DNA of 64,000 nt from Triticum aestivum (taxonomy: Eukaryota > Streptophyta > Magnoliopsida > Poales > Poaceae). The translations under genes were made by a program, and so were the position numbers. The notes under the pieces were generated by a model that was not told the origin of the DNA, did no database searches, and saw only the letters and a program-made list of their open reading frames with translations. This document shows, one piece after another, positions 35,501-46,085 of the stretch (within the stretch, counting starts at the first letter, position 1; every line of letters starts with the position of its first letter). The stretch lies in the NCBI RefSeq assembly GCF_018294505.1, contig NC_057808.1:224457325-224521324 (forward strand), in the 5' to 3' direction.

Positions 35501-37569
35501 TAGAAGCATTAACGTTTTTGATTCTCTTGAATTGAACTTTCAGGATTTGTCAAACTTCACAAATCTTGACTCTTGAAAATCCTATAACTACAATTATTTT
35601 GGAATGGAGGGGGTACATTTGAATATACATTGTACATGAGTATATTTAAAAAATATGCAACTTACCTCAGTTCATGCATGGTTCCAGATATAATCTCCTT
35701 GGTTGCAAAAAAATAGTTAGACATGCGTATGAATATATAGCATGTTCAAACGCACAAGAAATATTGATGCCCGCTTTTAGATCTGATTTACAAATGCCAT
35801 TATCTCGGATTCAAATAGATGAATGCACTTCCTATGAATTCGAATCTTCGAAACCCCCTTTATGTTGAATTAAACATGTATTCTATTTCGTATCTAGCAA
35901 TTTGGAATGTATGCATGTAAGTGACAAATGTATAAAGTGCTTCACACTAACAACATGGAGTGCACTAATTAATGTTTATATATGAATTGCAAAAGCAATG
36001 CATTGCCTGTATTTCAAACCACTCTCGCTCTATGGATCGATAATATGAAATGAACACATGCACATGCTAGAATTCAATAGAGTATGGGTGTCTGATAGAC
36101 CGATTTCCGTTCGTACGCAAATTGCAAAATTCATGATCTCATCCAAAAATAATAATGCCATTTATATTTTAATTTCATGCGTAGAACAGCCTTTTACACG
36201 CAGATGCACTATGCCTCGGCCCATTCTCACACACGCGCCATATATCTCTCTATCTAATGCATAAGTGCACACACTTTATATACATCGACATTTCTCTTTC
36301 ACACATGCTCACAATCTCTCCCGGGTGTCGGGGAGTCTCATGCACACACTCTCTATATATCTCCCTCTCTCTTTCTGACTACTATGTACCACTCTTTTCA
36401 CTAATCTCAGTTGGAAAACACTATTTCTCTCACATGCATATATACACACGCACGGTCTCTACTAGCCCTCTGTACGCACATATATGTGCATACGTGTCTC
36501 CCGCACGCACATTATCTTTAGGCCTCTCTCGCACACATTGCACCCCCAAGACACACCTTTCTCTTAGTAGTTGGCAGATATGATTCCATTAGATCATTCG
36601 GTAGGATATTCCTGACTGTTAGGCTGGATGGCAATACGAGGCAAAGTTTTACCCAAGTCCGGGCCCTTGCAGTTGAGGAAAAAGCCTACTCCTAGTACTG
36701 TATATTAGTGATAGGGGTGTGTACAAAGTACCCATGAATACCAGACATTGTGCGTGTGTGTATACTATCGACGAACTAGCCCCCGGGCTTCTATAACATA
36801 CTCGGGGCCTAGGGTTACAAATCATATATAGTCGACTTATCATCAGTGGGGATAGATTCCTCCACGACTCCGGTAGCTTTGTCTTGTACGCTGAGTCCTC
36901 CACATGGGTCTTCGTATAATGCGTCTAGGTCCAACCTATGTGGCGCGGGATGGAACCGACCCATGAGTCCTCATGTTGACCCACCACAACTAGAAATGAT
37001 GTGCCCACCCCAACTAGAAATGATGTGCCCACCACACCACACACGCAATCGGCCACTAAGAAAATAAGCATATACAATAGTACAATGTTATACATGAAAG
37101 TTAATTGCATGGTGCATCCAAAAATATTTGTTCTGCATTGTGAATGTTTATATTTTCTCCTAAAATATTAGTCACGGGAAAGAGAAACGAAGAGCATATA
37201 TCTCCTCGTCTCCACCGGACACCCCCTCTTTCTACACCACTTTCACATACGCACACAAACTATCTCTCGTCCCTCTAAAAGTATGCATGCCCCTGACACA
37301 TTCACGCGCGACGGTCACTTTATTTCAGGCGAAAGCACTATATGGTCACTGGACTTCAGAATATGCTCATTACCGTCAGCGTATACATTCTCGTGGTGAT
37401 CGTACGGTATCTAGCTCACGATATGTCTCTGTATTTTGTTGATGACATTGACGAACATTGTATTTTATGCGTGCTCCGTATTTTGTTGACGACACTTACG
37501 GTCATTGTATTTGAAACGAAAGCACGATATGGTCACTGGACTTCAGAATAAGCTCATCACGGTCACCAC
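35500..37569. other. Unassigned intergenic DNA with simple sequence
   Basis: A/T-rich DNA with no convincing ORF. The stretch 36220-36580 is a pyrimidine-rich CTCTC/CACAC/TATATA simple-sequence tract. Near 36985-37030 a 21-bp unit (CAACTAGAAATGATGTGCCC) occurs twice in tandem. The stretch 37330-37560 contains two diverged copies of ATATGGTCACTGGACTTCAG, about 185 bp apart, shared with the repeats at 37.9-38.2 kb. Confidence 0.45.
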
Positions 37570-37584
37570 ATACATTTTGTGGTG

Positions 37585-37886
37585 CTAACCAACCTGTGGT
37601 TGGATGGTTAGGAGGACAGTGGTTTCCCGAGCCCACCAGGGTCAAAGTCCTGGTGCTCACGTTTATCCTGGATTAATTTCAGTATTTTTCGACGATGTGC
37701 GTTCAGTGGTAGGAGACGTTCCCCTCGACTACAAGGCACCTATGGTGACTTCGTAAAATCTCAAGATCATATGCTAGCTCACTCTCTCGAAGGTGTTCAT
37801 AGTGGTAGGGTCTGCGTGTGTGCGCTTATAGCGGTGAGTGCTTGCGCGTATATATGAGCGCTTGCATCTGTACTGTGTTAAAAAAA
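37585..37886 (+). mobile_element. tRNA-derived SINE (Au-like)
   Basis: It has an internal promoter with an A-box-like TGGTTGGATGG near 37598 and a B-box-like GGGTCAAAGTCC near 37640, followed by a family-typical body (GGAGACGTTCCC, TGACTTCGTAAA, GGTGTTCATAG) and the tail TGTACTGTGTTAAAAAAA. It is flanked by ATACATTTTGTGGTG (37570-37584) and ATACATGTCGTG (37887-37898), an imperfect target duplication. The sequence matches my memory of the Au SINE of grasses; it is longer than the length I recall for Au, so a related family is possible. Confidence 0.75.
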
Positions 37887-38243
37887 TACATGTCGTGATT
37901 ATACGGTCACTGGCTCACCCGTACAACTTCGTATTTTGTTGATGACACGATCAATTGACTAGTCAAACGTTCCACCTGGCACAACTAGTGTTGCACCATC
38001 GGCGCGCGTAACCGTGGGGCCCGCCTGTCAGCGCGTATATGAAAGAAAGAAATGGTAGTCCGAGTCTGTACTGTGTTAATAAAATACATTTTAGGGTGAT
38101 CATACAGTCATTGGCTCACCATATAGCTCCATAATTTGTTGATGACACGATCAATTGACCAGTCAAATGGTCCACATTCAGCAGCGCACATTACCATAGG
38201 GCCCACCCATTAGCGCGTATATGAAAGACAGAAATGGTAATAA
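37867..38243 (+). repeat. 198-bp tandem duplication that includes a SINE tail
   Basis: TCTGTACTGTGTTAA at 37867 recurs at 38065. After each come ATACAT, a GATCATACGGTCACTGGCTCACC-like string, TTTGTTGATGACACGATC, GGGGCCCGCC/GGGCCCACCC and GCGCGTATATGAAAGA. The duplication breakpoint is therefore inside the SINE 3' end. Confidence 0.8.
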
Positions 38244-38249
38244 ATTAGT

Positions 38250-38790
38250 GGTCGGTGGGGATTCGAAGTCATGAGACCTCTGGTTGGCAGTCGTCGGCGG
38301 TGGGGGCGCGGTGATTGGGCGGTGGCGTGGGGATCGCCGGAGAAAAAGCTCCGCGGGGGGGGGGGTGCTAGAGGGATGGCCGAGGAGGCGGCGGACCGGC
38401 GGTGGGGAGTGGTTTCGGGGCGGGCGGGGCGGCGAGGCGGCGCGGGCCGACTCTTCGGCCGGTGGTGGCTGGCGGCTCACGGGGGTGGAGGTTGAAGATA
38501 AACTGCAGGCCCTTGATTTGACCAGAGATGAAAAAGTCAATCGACTGACGTGTAGCCTCACCCCGCACATACACATGCATGCACGCAACACTCGCACAAA
38601 CACACGCGCGCATGCAGGCGTGCAACACTGACACGTACACATAACGAACACACGCACGCGTGCACACATGCATGCAACACTGAAACGTACACATGCACGC
38701 ACGCAACACTCGCACGTCTGCATGCACACAGCACACGACGCAAGACACACGCTCAACCTATACGTGCATGCACCCTTTGTTAAGGACATG
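38250..38790. repeat. GC-rich block and CACACGCA simple repeat
   Basis: 38270-38500 is G-rich on the + strand with a run of eleven G at 38355-38365. 38565-38760 is made of ACGCACGCAACACTCGCAC-like units of about 38 bp. The 203-codon minus-strand frame across it is Cys/Arg/Val repeat sequence caused by the simple repeat and is not a gene. Confidence 0.7.
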
Positions 38791-40557
38791 GATTGTTACG
38801 GGTATTAATCAATCTTATCTGTGATAAGCAGAACATTGATGTTTGCAGCGGTCTTTATGAATCACAACGCATCGAACGGGCTATCAACGTATATATGAAA
38901 ATTTTAAAATTCTCTTACATTAACATTATATAGTAGGCTTATCTACATGAAATATATGGCATCACACTCAATGAACAATCATCAGTTTATGAAATGCCCG
39001 CTTCTAAGCGTCCTAGCCCACCAAAAGTTCCTCTGTCGTGCGCTGCCTGCGTTGGGTCACTGACATGCAGGCCATGTACCCAAAGAGCCCCACGTTAGTG
39101 GAAGAACGGCACGGTGTCGTATGTCAGAGTCGAGGGCACCGATCGCTGCACGCCCGGCTAAACACGCCTCCTTGCCGCATTCAAACACCTCCATGAAACC
39201 CGTGTGGAAGCCGAGAAACCCACTCTGGACACACGTCCATTCATGACCGGGCCGGCATTAAACGCAATGCTGGCCGAGCTCCTCCCGTCCGCCGTCTATT
39301 TAATCTCCTATTTAAACGAGGCCAGACGCCGGCCAAGAATTGCACACTTCCGCCGCTCCCCTATCTCCTCCTTCACCATTTTGTCCACTCTTACAATGGC
39401 TTACAAAGAGTAGTTTATCCAGCATCCAAGCCGGCTGGGTGGCTCGCCGAGCCCGCCGGATACGAGCTATGCATCTCGCTGATCCACCTCCCTCCCCTCG
39501 CCCAACAGAGCCAGTTGCCGCCCCAAGCCGGTGCGCCGTTCAGCAACTCGCCGCTCCAAGCCAGCTCGACGAGGAGCGGCAAGCTGCTCCATGCCGGCAC
39601 GGCGGGGAGCACGGGCATCGTCGCTGCCGTCCACGCCGCTGCCTCGTACCGCGTCTCCCGTTTCTATGGCCGAGACTCCCATGCCTGCGGCCGCACCATG
39701 CAAGCAGAGACAGAAGCCAGGTGCACGAGAGCGACGAGTCGGTGGCCAGCGCCTCCGCGTCCGCCGCCATCATCGAGGAGAAGTAGAACATGGGAGGCCG
39801 CCGCTGCTTGGGTCCCATGAAGGCCACCGCGGAGGCGACGCCGGCGTACACAGTAGGTGTCTTGCCGGATCCTTTGTTGCAAGGACCTTCGTCGACCCCG
39901 CATGGGCTCCACGGAAGCAGAGAAGCCCCCTTCCACCTCCATCTTGGGCATCAGCCAACGATGTCAGTTGGGCAGTGGGGAAGCGAGCCGTCCTTTGCAC
40001 TGAAGCATATACTTCCGGGGCTCCTGGCAGTCTGGTGATCGTGCTGCTGGACATGAGGAAGACAAATGGATCGGCGGGCGACCATTTAGGCTAGGTATTA
40101 TTATACATGTGCTGTTCAGAACTAGCACCACTTAGTTGATTTGAATGTAATGAAATCCGTCATGTTTGTATGAGAATTCAGTATTTTATATGAATTCCGT
40201 CATTGTTTATATGAAATATCGCCATGTTTGCATGAATTTCTTCCGGTTGGTTGAGTTGCTGTCAGAATGTGTGCGGCTACGGTTGGATGGCGTAATTTGC
40301 GGGTCGCCGGTCGATCTGCGGCCGGCTCGGGCAGCGTGATGGGACATAAAAAGCACAGCTCGTGCGAGCTTGTCTCCAACGCGCGCGCTGGAGGATGCAT
40401 GAGCACCTTAGCTATTCCTCGTTCATCGGTGGCAAAGGCACCGGTGGACAAAAGGGTCGCCAATATTTTGGCTACCCCGGGCAAGATCCAAACAGCCCCT
40501 CCCAGCACATTCAAATCCCTCGTTTGCTGTGAAATTTTGCCATGTGTTGTTTTCATG
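38790..40557. other. Unassigned GC-rich intergenic segment
   Basis: 39040-40100 is GC-rich with overlapping frames on all strands (the longest is 187 codons at 39531-40094). A TATTTAAAC string at 39310-39318 followed by a C-rich leader looks like a promoter. None of the frames shows a recognised domain, and their overlap argues against a gene. Probably an unrecognised TE or a gene relic. Confidence 0.3.
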
Positions 40558-41450
40558 GACTAGAAAGATGCCCGTGCATTGCACGGAACATCAAGATGCA
40601 TTTTTTTTTACAAAACACCTGTTGTGTTGACCCATGCAGGAGTAATCCCATGTGTAAAAACTAATGATATCTCGAGAATTTTATCGGAAAAATGGTACCT
40701 CAAGAATTTCATCCAGAAAATGAAAGATGAGAGATAAGGTGAGGAGGAGTGTGGGGCGTGGTGGTGACTGGTGGTCGGATTGGGCGGAGGCAAGGGGATG
40801 GACAGCGCCGGCAGGCGGCAGTGGCCACCATGCTAGATTGTTCCAGAGACTTGCTTTCTAATTGCTCAGCAATGAGGTTGTGGGAGATAAGGATGAACGA
40901 GGCAAGGCCTTATCTATAAATGTGGACAGAGGTGCGGGTATCTTTTGTAAAATTGTCATAGTTTGCTTTCTATCCGTCAAATATAGATCAGACGGTCTAT
41001 ATTACAAGATGGCAGGCACACCATCATCACCAACTCGGTTTTTATAAGAGTAGAGAGTAGATGTAGAGATAGTTTGCTGTGTGAAAACAAATTTAAATAT
41101 GAACGAATAATCGGTGTCCGCGGTCTTCAATCGGGAGCCCGGGACACAGTTGGATGGCCTCATAGTAGTAGTAGTGTAGAGTACTACTAGATAGTGAGTG
41201 TTTACTACTATATCTACGTACTAATTGCAACACATACATGTGTTAGCAGTATAATGACCACATATGGATTTGATGGTAAGATTTGTGTAAGTTGGATGTC
41301 ATATGATTGTTCTATCATGTGGTCAAAGTTAGCCTCCAAAATGCATTTTATACCCAATATGGATTGAGGGAGTACATGCATTGCCGAGGTTTCTCTTAAT
41401 CCTTGCGTGCAACGTTTTTATTGAAGCTTGAAATGTGAACATGTGAATGG
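40558..41450. other. Possible small TE relic and intergenic DNA
   Basis: It begins ACTAGAAAGATGCCCGTGCA, a string I associate with the ends of small grass transposons, but no matching terminus or TSD was found. 41160-41215 is rich in GTAGTA. GGATTGAGGGAGTAC near 41367 resembles one end of a Stowaway-type MITE without its partner. Confidence 0.3.
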
Positions 41451-41455
41451 GAGGG

Positions 41456-42386
41456 TGCTACCTCTTGAGCACTGCGTTGGTTTTCCCTTGAAGAGGAAAG
41501 GGTGATGCAGTAAAGCAGCGTAAGTATTTCCCTCGGTTTTTTAGAACCAAGGTATCAATCCAGTAGGAGGCCACGCACGAGACCCTCGCACCTACACAAA
41601 CAAATAAAATCCTCGCAATCAACGCAATAAAGGGGTTGTCAATCCCTTCACGGTCACTTACGAAAGTGAGATCTGATAGATATGATAAGATAATATTTTG
41701 GTATTTTTATGATAAAGATGCAAAGTAAAATAAAAGCAAAGTAAAAAGCAAAGAATTGTGGAGAACTTTGTATTGAGATCCAAAGAGAGAGAAGAAGCCA
41801 CCTAGCTAATAACTATGGACCCGAAGGTCTGAGGTAAACTACTCACACATCATCGGAGAGGCTATGGTGTTGATGTAGAAGCCCTCCATGATCGATGCCC
41901 CCTCCGGCGGAGCTCCGGAAAAGGCCCCAAGATGGGATCTCACGGGTATAGAAGGTTGCGGCGGTGGAATTAGGTTTTTGGCTCCGTATCTGGTAGTTTG
42001 GGGATACGTAGGTATATATAGGAGGAAGAAGTACGTCGGTGGAGCAACGTGGGCCCCATGAGGGTCAAGGGCGCGCCCAGGGGGGTAGGCGCGCCCCCCT
42101 ACCTCGTGCCTTCCTGGTTGCTTGACGTAGGGTTCAAGTCCTCTGGATCACGTTCGTTCCAAAAATCACGTTCCCGAAGGTTTCATTCCGTTTGGACTCC
42201 GTTTGATATTCTTTTTCTGCGAAACTCTGAAATAGGCAAAAAACAACAATTCTGGGCTGGGCCTCCGGTTAATAGGTTAGTCCCAAAAATAATATAAAAG
42301 TGTATAATAAAGCCCATTAATGTCCAAAACATAATATAATATAGCATGGAACAATAAAAAATTATAGATACGTTGGAGACGTATCA
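41456..42386 (-). repeat. 3' LTR of element C with internal deletion
   Basis: At 931 bp it is about 650 bp shorter than its partner. The two align from TGCTACC to about GCAAAGTAAAATAAAA and again from GTGGAGAACTTTG (near 41757 and 48438). Everything between (47776-48437 in the partner) is missing. Confidence 0.9.
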
Positions 42387-42401
42387 AGCATCCCCAAGCT
42401 T
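42387..42401 (-). other. Polypurine tract of element C
   Basis: The minus strand reads AAGCTTGGGGATGCT directly before the TGATACG terminus of the 3' LTR. Confidence 0.75.
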
Positions 42402-45175
42402 AATTCCTGCTCGTCCTCGAGTAGGTAAATGATAAAAACAGAATTTTTGATGTGGAATGCTACTTGGCATAATTTCAATGTAAATCTATTAACTGTGGTA
42501 TGAATATTCAGATCCGAAAGATTCAAGACAAAAGTTTAATATTCACATAAAATAATAATACTTCAAGCATACTAACTAAGCAATTATGTCTTCTCAAAAT
42601 AACATGGCCAAAGAAAGTTATCCCTACAAAATCACATAGTCTGGCTATGCTCTATCTCCACCACACAAAGTATTTAAATCATGCACAACCCCGATGACAA
42701 GCCAAGCAATTGTTTCATACTTTTGATGGTCTCAAACTTTTTCTATCTTCACGCAATACATGAGCGTGAGCCATGGACATAGCACTGTATGTGGAATAGA
42801 ATGGTGGTTGTGGAGAAGACAAAAAAGGAGAAGATAGTCTCACATCAACTAGGCATATCAACGGGCTATGGAGATGCCCATTAATAGATATCAATGTGAG
42901 TGAGTAGGGATTGCCATGCAACGGATGCACTAGAGCTATAAGTATATGAAAGCTCAACAAAAGGAACTAAGTGGGTGTGCATCCAACTCGCTTGCTCACG
43001 AAGACCTAGGGCATTTTGAGGAAGCCCATCATTGGAATATACAAGCCAAGTTCTATAATAAAAAATTCCCCCTAGTATATGAAAGCGAGAACATAGGAGA
43101 CTCTCTATCATGAAGATCATGGTGCTACTTTGAAGCACAAGTGTGGTAAAAGGATAGTAACATTGTCCCTTCTCTCTTTTTCTCTCATTTTTTTATTTAG
43201 GCCTTTTCTCTTTTTTGTATGGCCTCTCTCTTTTATTTATTTATTTAGTCCGGAGTCTCATCCCGACTTGTGGGGGAACCATAGTCTCCATCATCCTGTC
43301 CTCACTTGGGACAATGCTCTAAAAATGATGATCATCACACTTTTATTTACTTACAACTCAACAACTACAACTCAATACTTAGAACAAAATATGACTCTAT
43401 GTGAATGCCTGCGGCGGTATACCGGGATATGCAATGAATCAAGAGTGACATGTATGAAAGAATTATGAACGGTGGCTTTGCCACAAATACAATGTCAACT
43501 ACATGATCATGCAAAGCAATATGCCAATGATGGAGCGTGTCATAATAAACGGAACGGTGGTAAGTTGCATGGCAATATATCTTGGAATGGCTATGGAAAT
43601 GCCATGATAGGTAGGTATGGTGGCTGTTTTTAGGAAGGTATATGGCGGGTGTATGATACCGGCGAAAAGTGCGCGGTATTAGAGAGGCTAGCAATGGTGG
43701 AAGGAAGAAAGTGCGTATAATCCATGGACTCAGCATTAATCATAAAGAACTCATATACTTATTGCAAAATCTACAAGTTATCAAAGCAAAGTATTGCACG
43801 CATGCTCCTAGGGGGATAGATTGGTAGGAAAAGACCATCGCTCGTCCCCGACCGCCACTCATAAGGAAGACAATAAATAAATAAATCATGCTCCGACTTC
43901 ATCACATAACGGTTCACCATACGTGCATGCTACGGGAATCACAAACTTTAACACAAGTATTTCTCAAATTCAAAACTACTCAACTAGCATGACTCTAATA
44001 TCACCATCTTCATATCTCAAAACAATTATCAAGTATCAAACTTCTCATAGTATTCAACACACTCATAAGAATTTTTTTACTAATCTTGAATGCCTATCAT
44101 AATCAAAGCAAATTACCACGCTGTTTTGTAGGACTCTCAAAATAATCTAAGTGAAGCATGAGAGAACAATAGTTTCTATAAAACAAATCCACCACCATGC
44201 TCTAAAAGATATAAGTGAAGTACTAGAGCAAAAACTATATAACTCAAAAGATACAAGTGAAGCACATAGAATATTCTAACAATTTCCGAATCATGTGTGT
44301 CTCTCTCAAAAGGTGTGTACAGCAAGGATGATTGTGGCAAACTAAAAAGCAAAGACTCAAATAATACAAGACGCTCCAAGCAAAACACATATCATGCGGT
44401 GAATAAAAATATAGCTCCAAGTAAAGTTACCGATGGAAGTAGACGAAAGAGGGGATGCCTTCCGGGGCATCCCCGAGCTCTGGCTTTTAGGTGTCCTTAG
44501 ATTATCTTGGGGTGCCATGGGAATCCCCAAGCTTAGTCTCTTGCCACTCCTTGTTCCATAATCCATCAAATCTTTTACCCAAAACTTGAAAACTTCACAA
44601 CACAAAACTTAACAGAAAATCTCGTGAGCTCCGTTAGCGAAAGAAAACAAAACACCACTTCAAGGTACTGTAATGAACTCATTATTTATTTATATTGGTG
44701 TTAAACCTACTGTATTCCAACTTCTCTATGGTTTATAAACTATTTTACTAGCCATAGATTCATCAAAATAAGCAAACAACACACGAAAAACAGAATCTGT
44801 CAAAAATAGAACAGTCTGTAGTAATCTGTAACTAACGCAAACTTATGGAACTCCAAAACTTCAGCCAAAATAGGAAGACCTAGACAATTTGTTTATTGAT
44901 GAGCAGCAATTGGAATCAATATTTTATCACGTTCTGGTGATTTTTAACAATTATTTTTGTGAACAGAAATTTTCTGGAATTTTCAGCAAGATCAAATAAC
45001 TATCATCCAAGAAGATCCTATAGGTTAAACTTGGCACAAACACTAATTAAAACATAAAAACACATCTAATCAGAGGCTAGATCTAATATTTAATCCTAAA
45101 CAGAAGCAAAAAGCAAAAAACTAAAAATAAAATTGGGTTGCCTCCCAACAAGCGCTATCGTTTAACGCCCCTAGC
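42402..45175 (-). other. Non-coding 3' internal region of element C
   Basis: No coding sequence is credible. It is highly similar to 1313-4140 of element A. PPT-like variants occur at 44467-44480 and 44521-44534. Confidence 0.8.
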
Positions 45176-45194
45176 TAGGCTAGCAAGGATAGAT

Positions 45195-46085
45195 CTAGGT
45201 ATTGCCATCTTTGGTAGGCAATCCATAAGTGGCTCCCATAATAGATTTATAAGGTAATTTTATTTTCTTTCTAGGGAAGTGTTCCATGCCTTTCCTTAAC
45301 GGAAATTGGAATCTAATATTACCTTCCTTCATATCAATAATTGCACCAATCGTTCTAAGGAAAGGTCCAACAAGAACAATAGGACATGAAGGATTGCAAT
45401 CTATATCAAGAACAATAAAATATACGGGCACATAATTCCTTTTTGCAAAAATAAGAACATCATTAATTCTTCCCATAGGTTTCTTAATGGTGGAATCCGC
45501 AAGGTGCAAGTTTAAAGAACAATCATCAAAATCACGGAAATCTAGCAAATCACACAAAGTCTTTGGAATCGTGGAAACACTAGCACCCAAATCACACAAC
45601 GCATAGCATTCATGATCTTTAATTTTAATTTTAATAGTAGATTCCCACTCATCATAAAGTTTTCTAGGAATAGAAACTTCCAACTCAAGTTTTTCTTCAT
45701 AAGATTGCATCAAAGCATCAACAATATGTTTAGTAAAAGCTTTATTTTGACTATAAGCATGTGGAGAATTTAGCACGGATTGCAACAAGGAAATACAATC
45801 TATCAAAGAGCAATTATCATAATTAAATTCCTTGGAATCCAAAATAGTGGGTTCATTAATATCTAGAGTTTTGGTCTCTTCAATCCCACTTTTACCAATT
45901 TTTGCATCAAGATCTAAAAACTCTGAATTTTTGGAACGCCTTCTAGGTAAAGGTGGATCATATTCAGTCCCATCATTATCAAGATTCATATTGAAAAACA
46001 AAGATTTAATAGGGTACGCATCAATAACTTTTAGATCTTCATCTTTATTTTCATAGAAACTAGAAAACACGCTTTCACAAAGCAA
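45195..46085 (-). CDS. Retropepsin-like region of element C, 296 aa
   Basis: This is the continuation of gag in another frame (overlap 46031-46085). The central part carries CDLGASVSTIPKTLCDLL, which fits the D-[ST/L]-G-A active-site motif of plant Gypsy aspartic proteases, with a downstream hydrophobic-GR-hydrophobic strand region (PMGRINDVLIF) and FILLD/IVLVGPFLRTIGA. Upstream is an acidic linker (TLDINEPTILD). A stop at 45195 ends the frame after KKIKLPYKSIMGA with no reverse transcriptase following. It would process Gag if it were made as a fusion. The DLGA form, in place of DTGA or DSGA, is usual for this plant lineage to my knowledge. Confidence 0.75.
   Translation of the reverse strand: MLCESVFSSFYENKDEDLKVIDAYPIKSLFFNMNLDNDGTEYDPPLPRRRSKNSEFLDLDAKIGKSGIEETKTLDINEPTILDSKEFNYDNCSLIDCISLLQSVLNSPHAYSQNKAFTKHIVDALMQSYEEKLELEVSIPRKLYDEWESTIKIKIKDHECYALCDLGASVSTIPKTLCDLLDFRDFDDCSLNLHLADSTIKKPMGRINDVLIFAKRNYVPVYFIVLDIDCNPSCPIVLVGPFLRTIGAIIDMKEGNIRFQFPLRKGMEHFPRKKIKLPYKSIMGATYGLPTKDGNT

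Noticed and set aside
36780..36960. Fragment of a further LTR (GCCCCCGGGCTTCTATAAC...)
   Set aside because: It resembles LTR-type sequence, but I found no TG...CA ends, PBS, PPT or second copy.
38178..38789. 203-codon minus-strand Cys-rich ORF that resembles a secreted peptide
   Set aside because: It is read from a CACACGCA simple repeat and a G-rich block. The Cys/Val/Arg pattern follows the repeat unit and occurs in two frames.
39340..40094. Long overlapping GC-rich frames (148 and 187 codons)
   Set aside because: They overlap on both strands with no domain, no consistent codon bias and no splice structure. Kept only as an unassigned segment.
40558..41050. Complete small DNA transposon starting at ATGCCCGTGCATTGCACGG
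   Set aside because: No inverted partner or target duplication could be found, so only a possible relic is reported.
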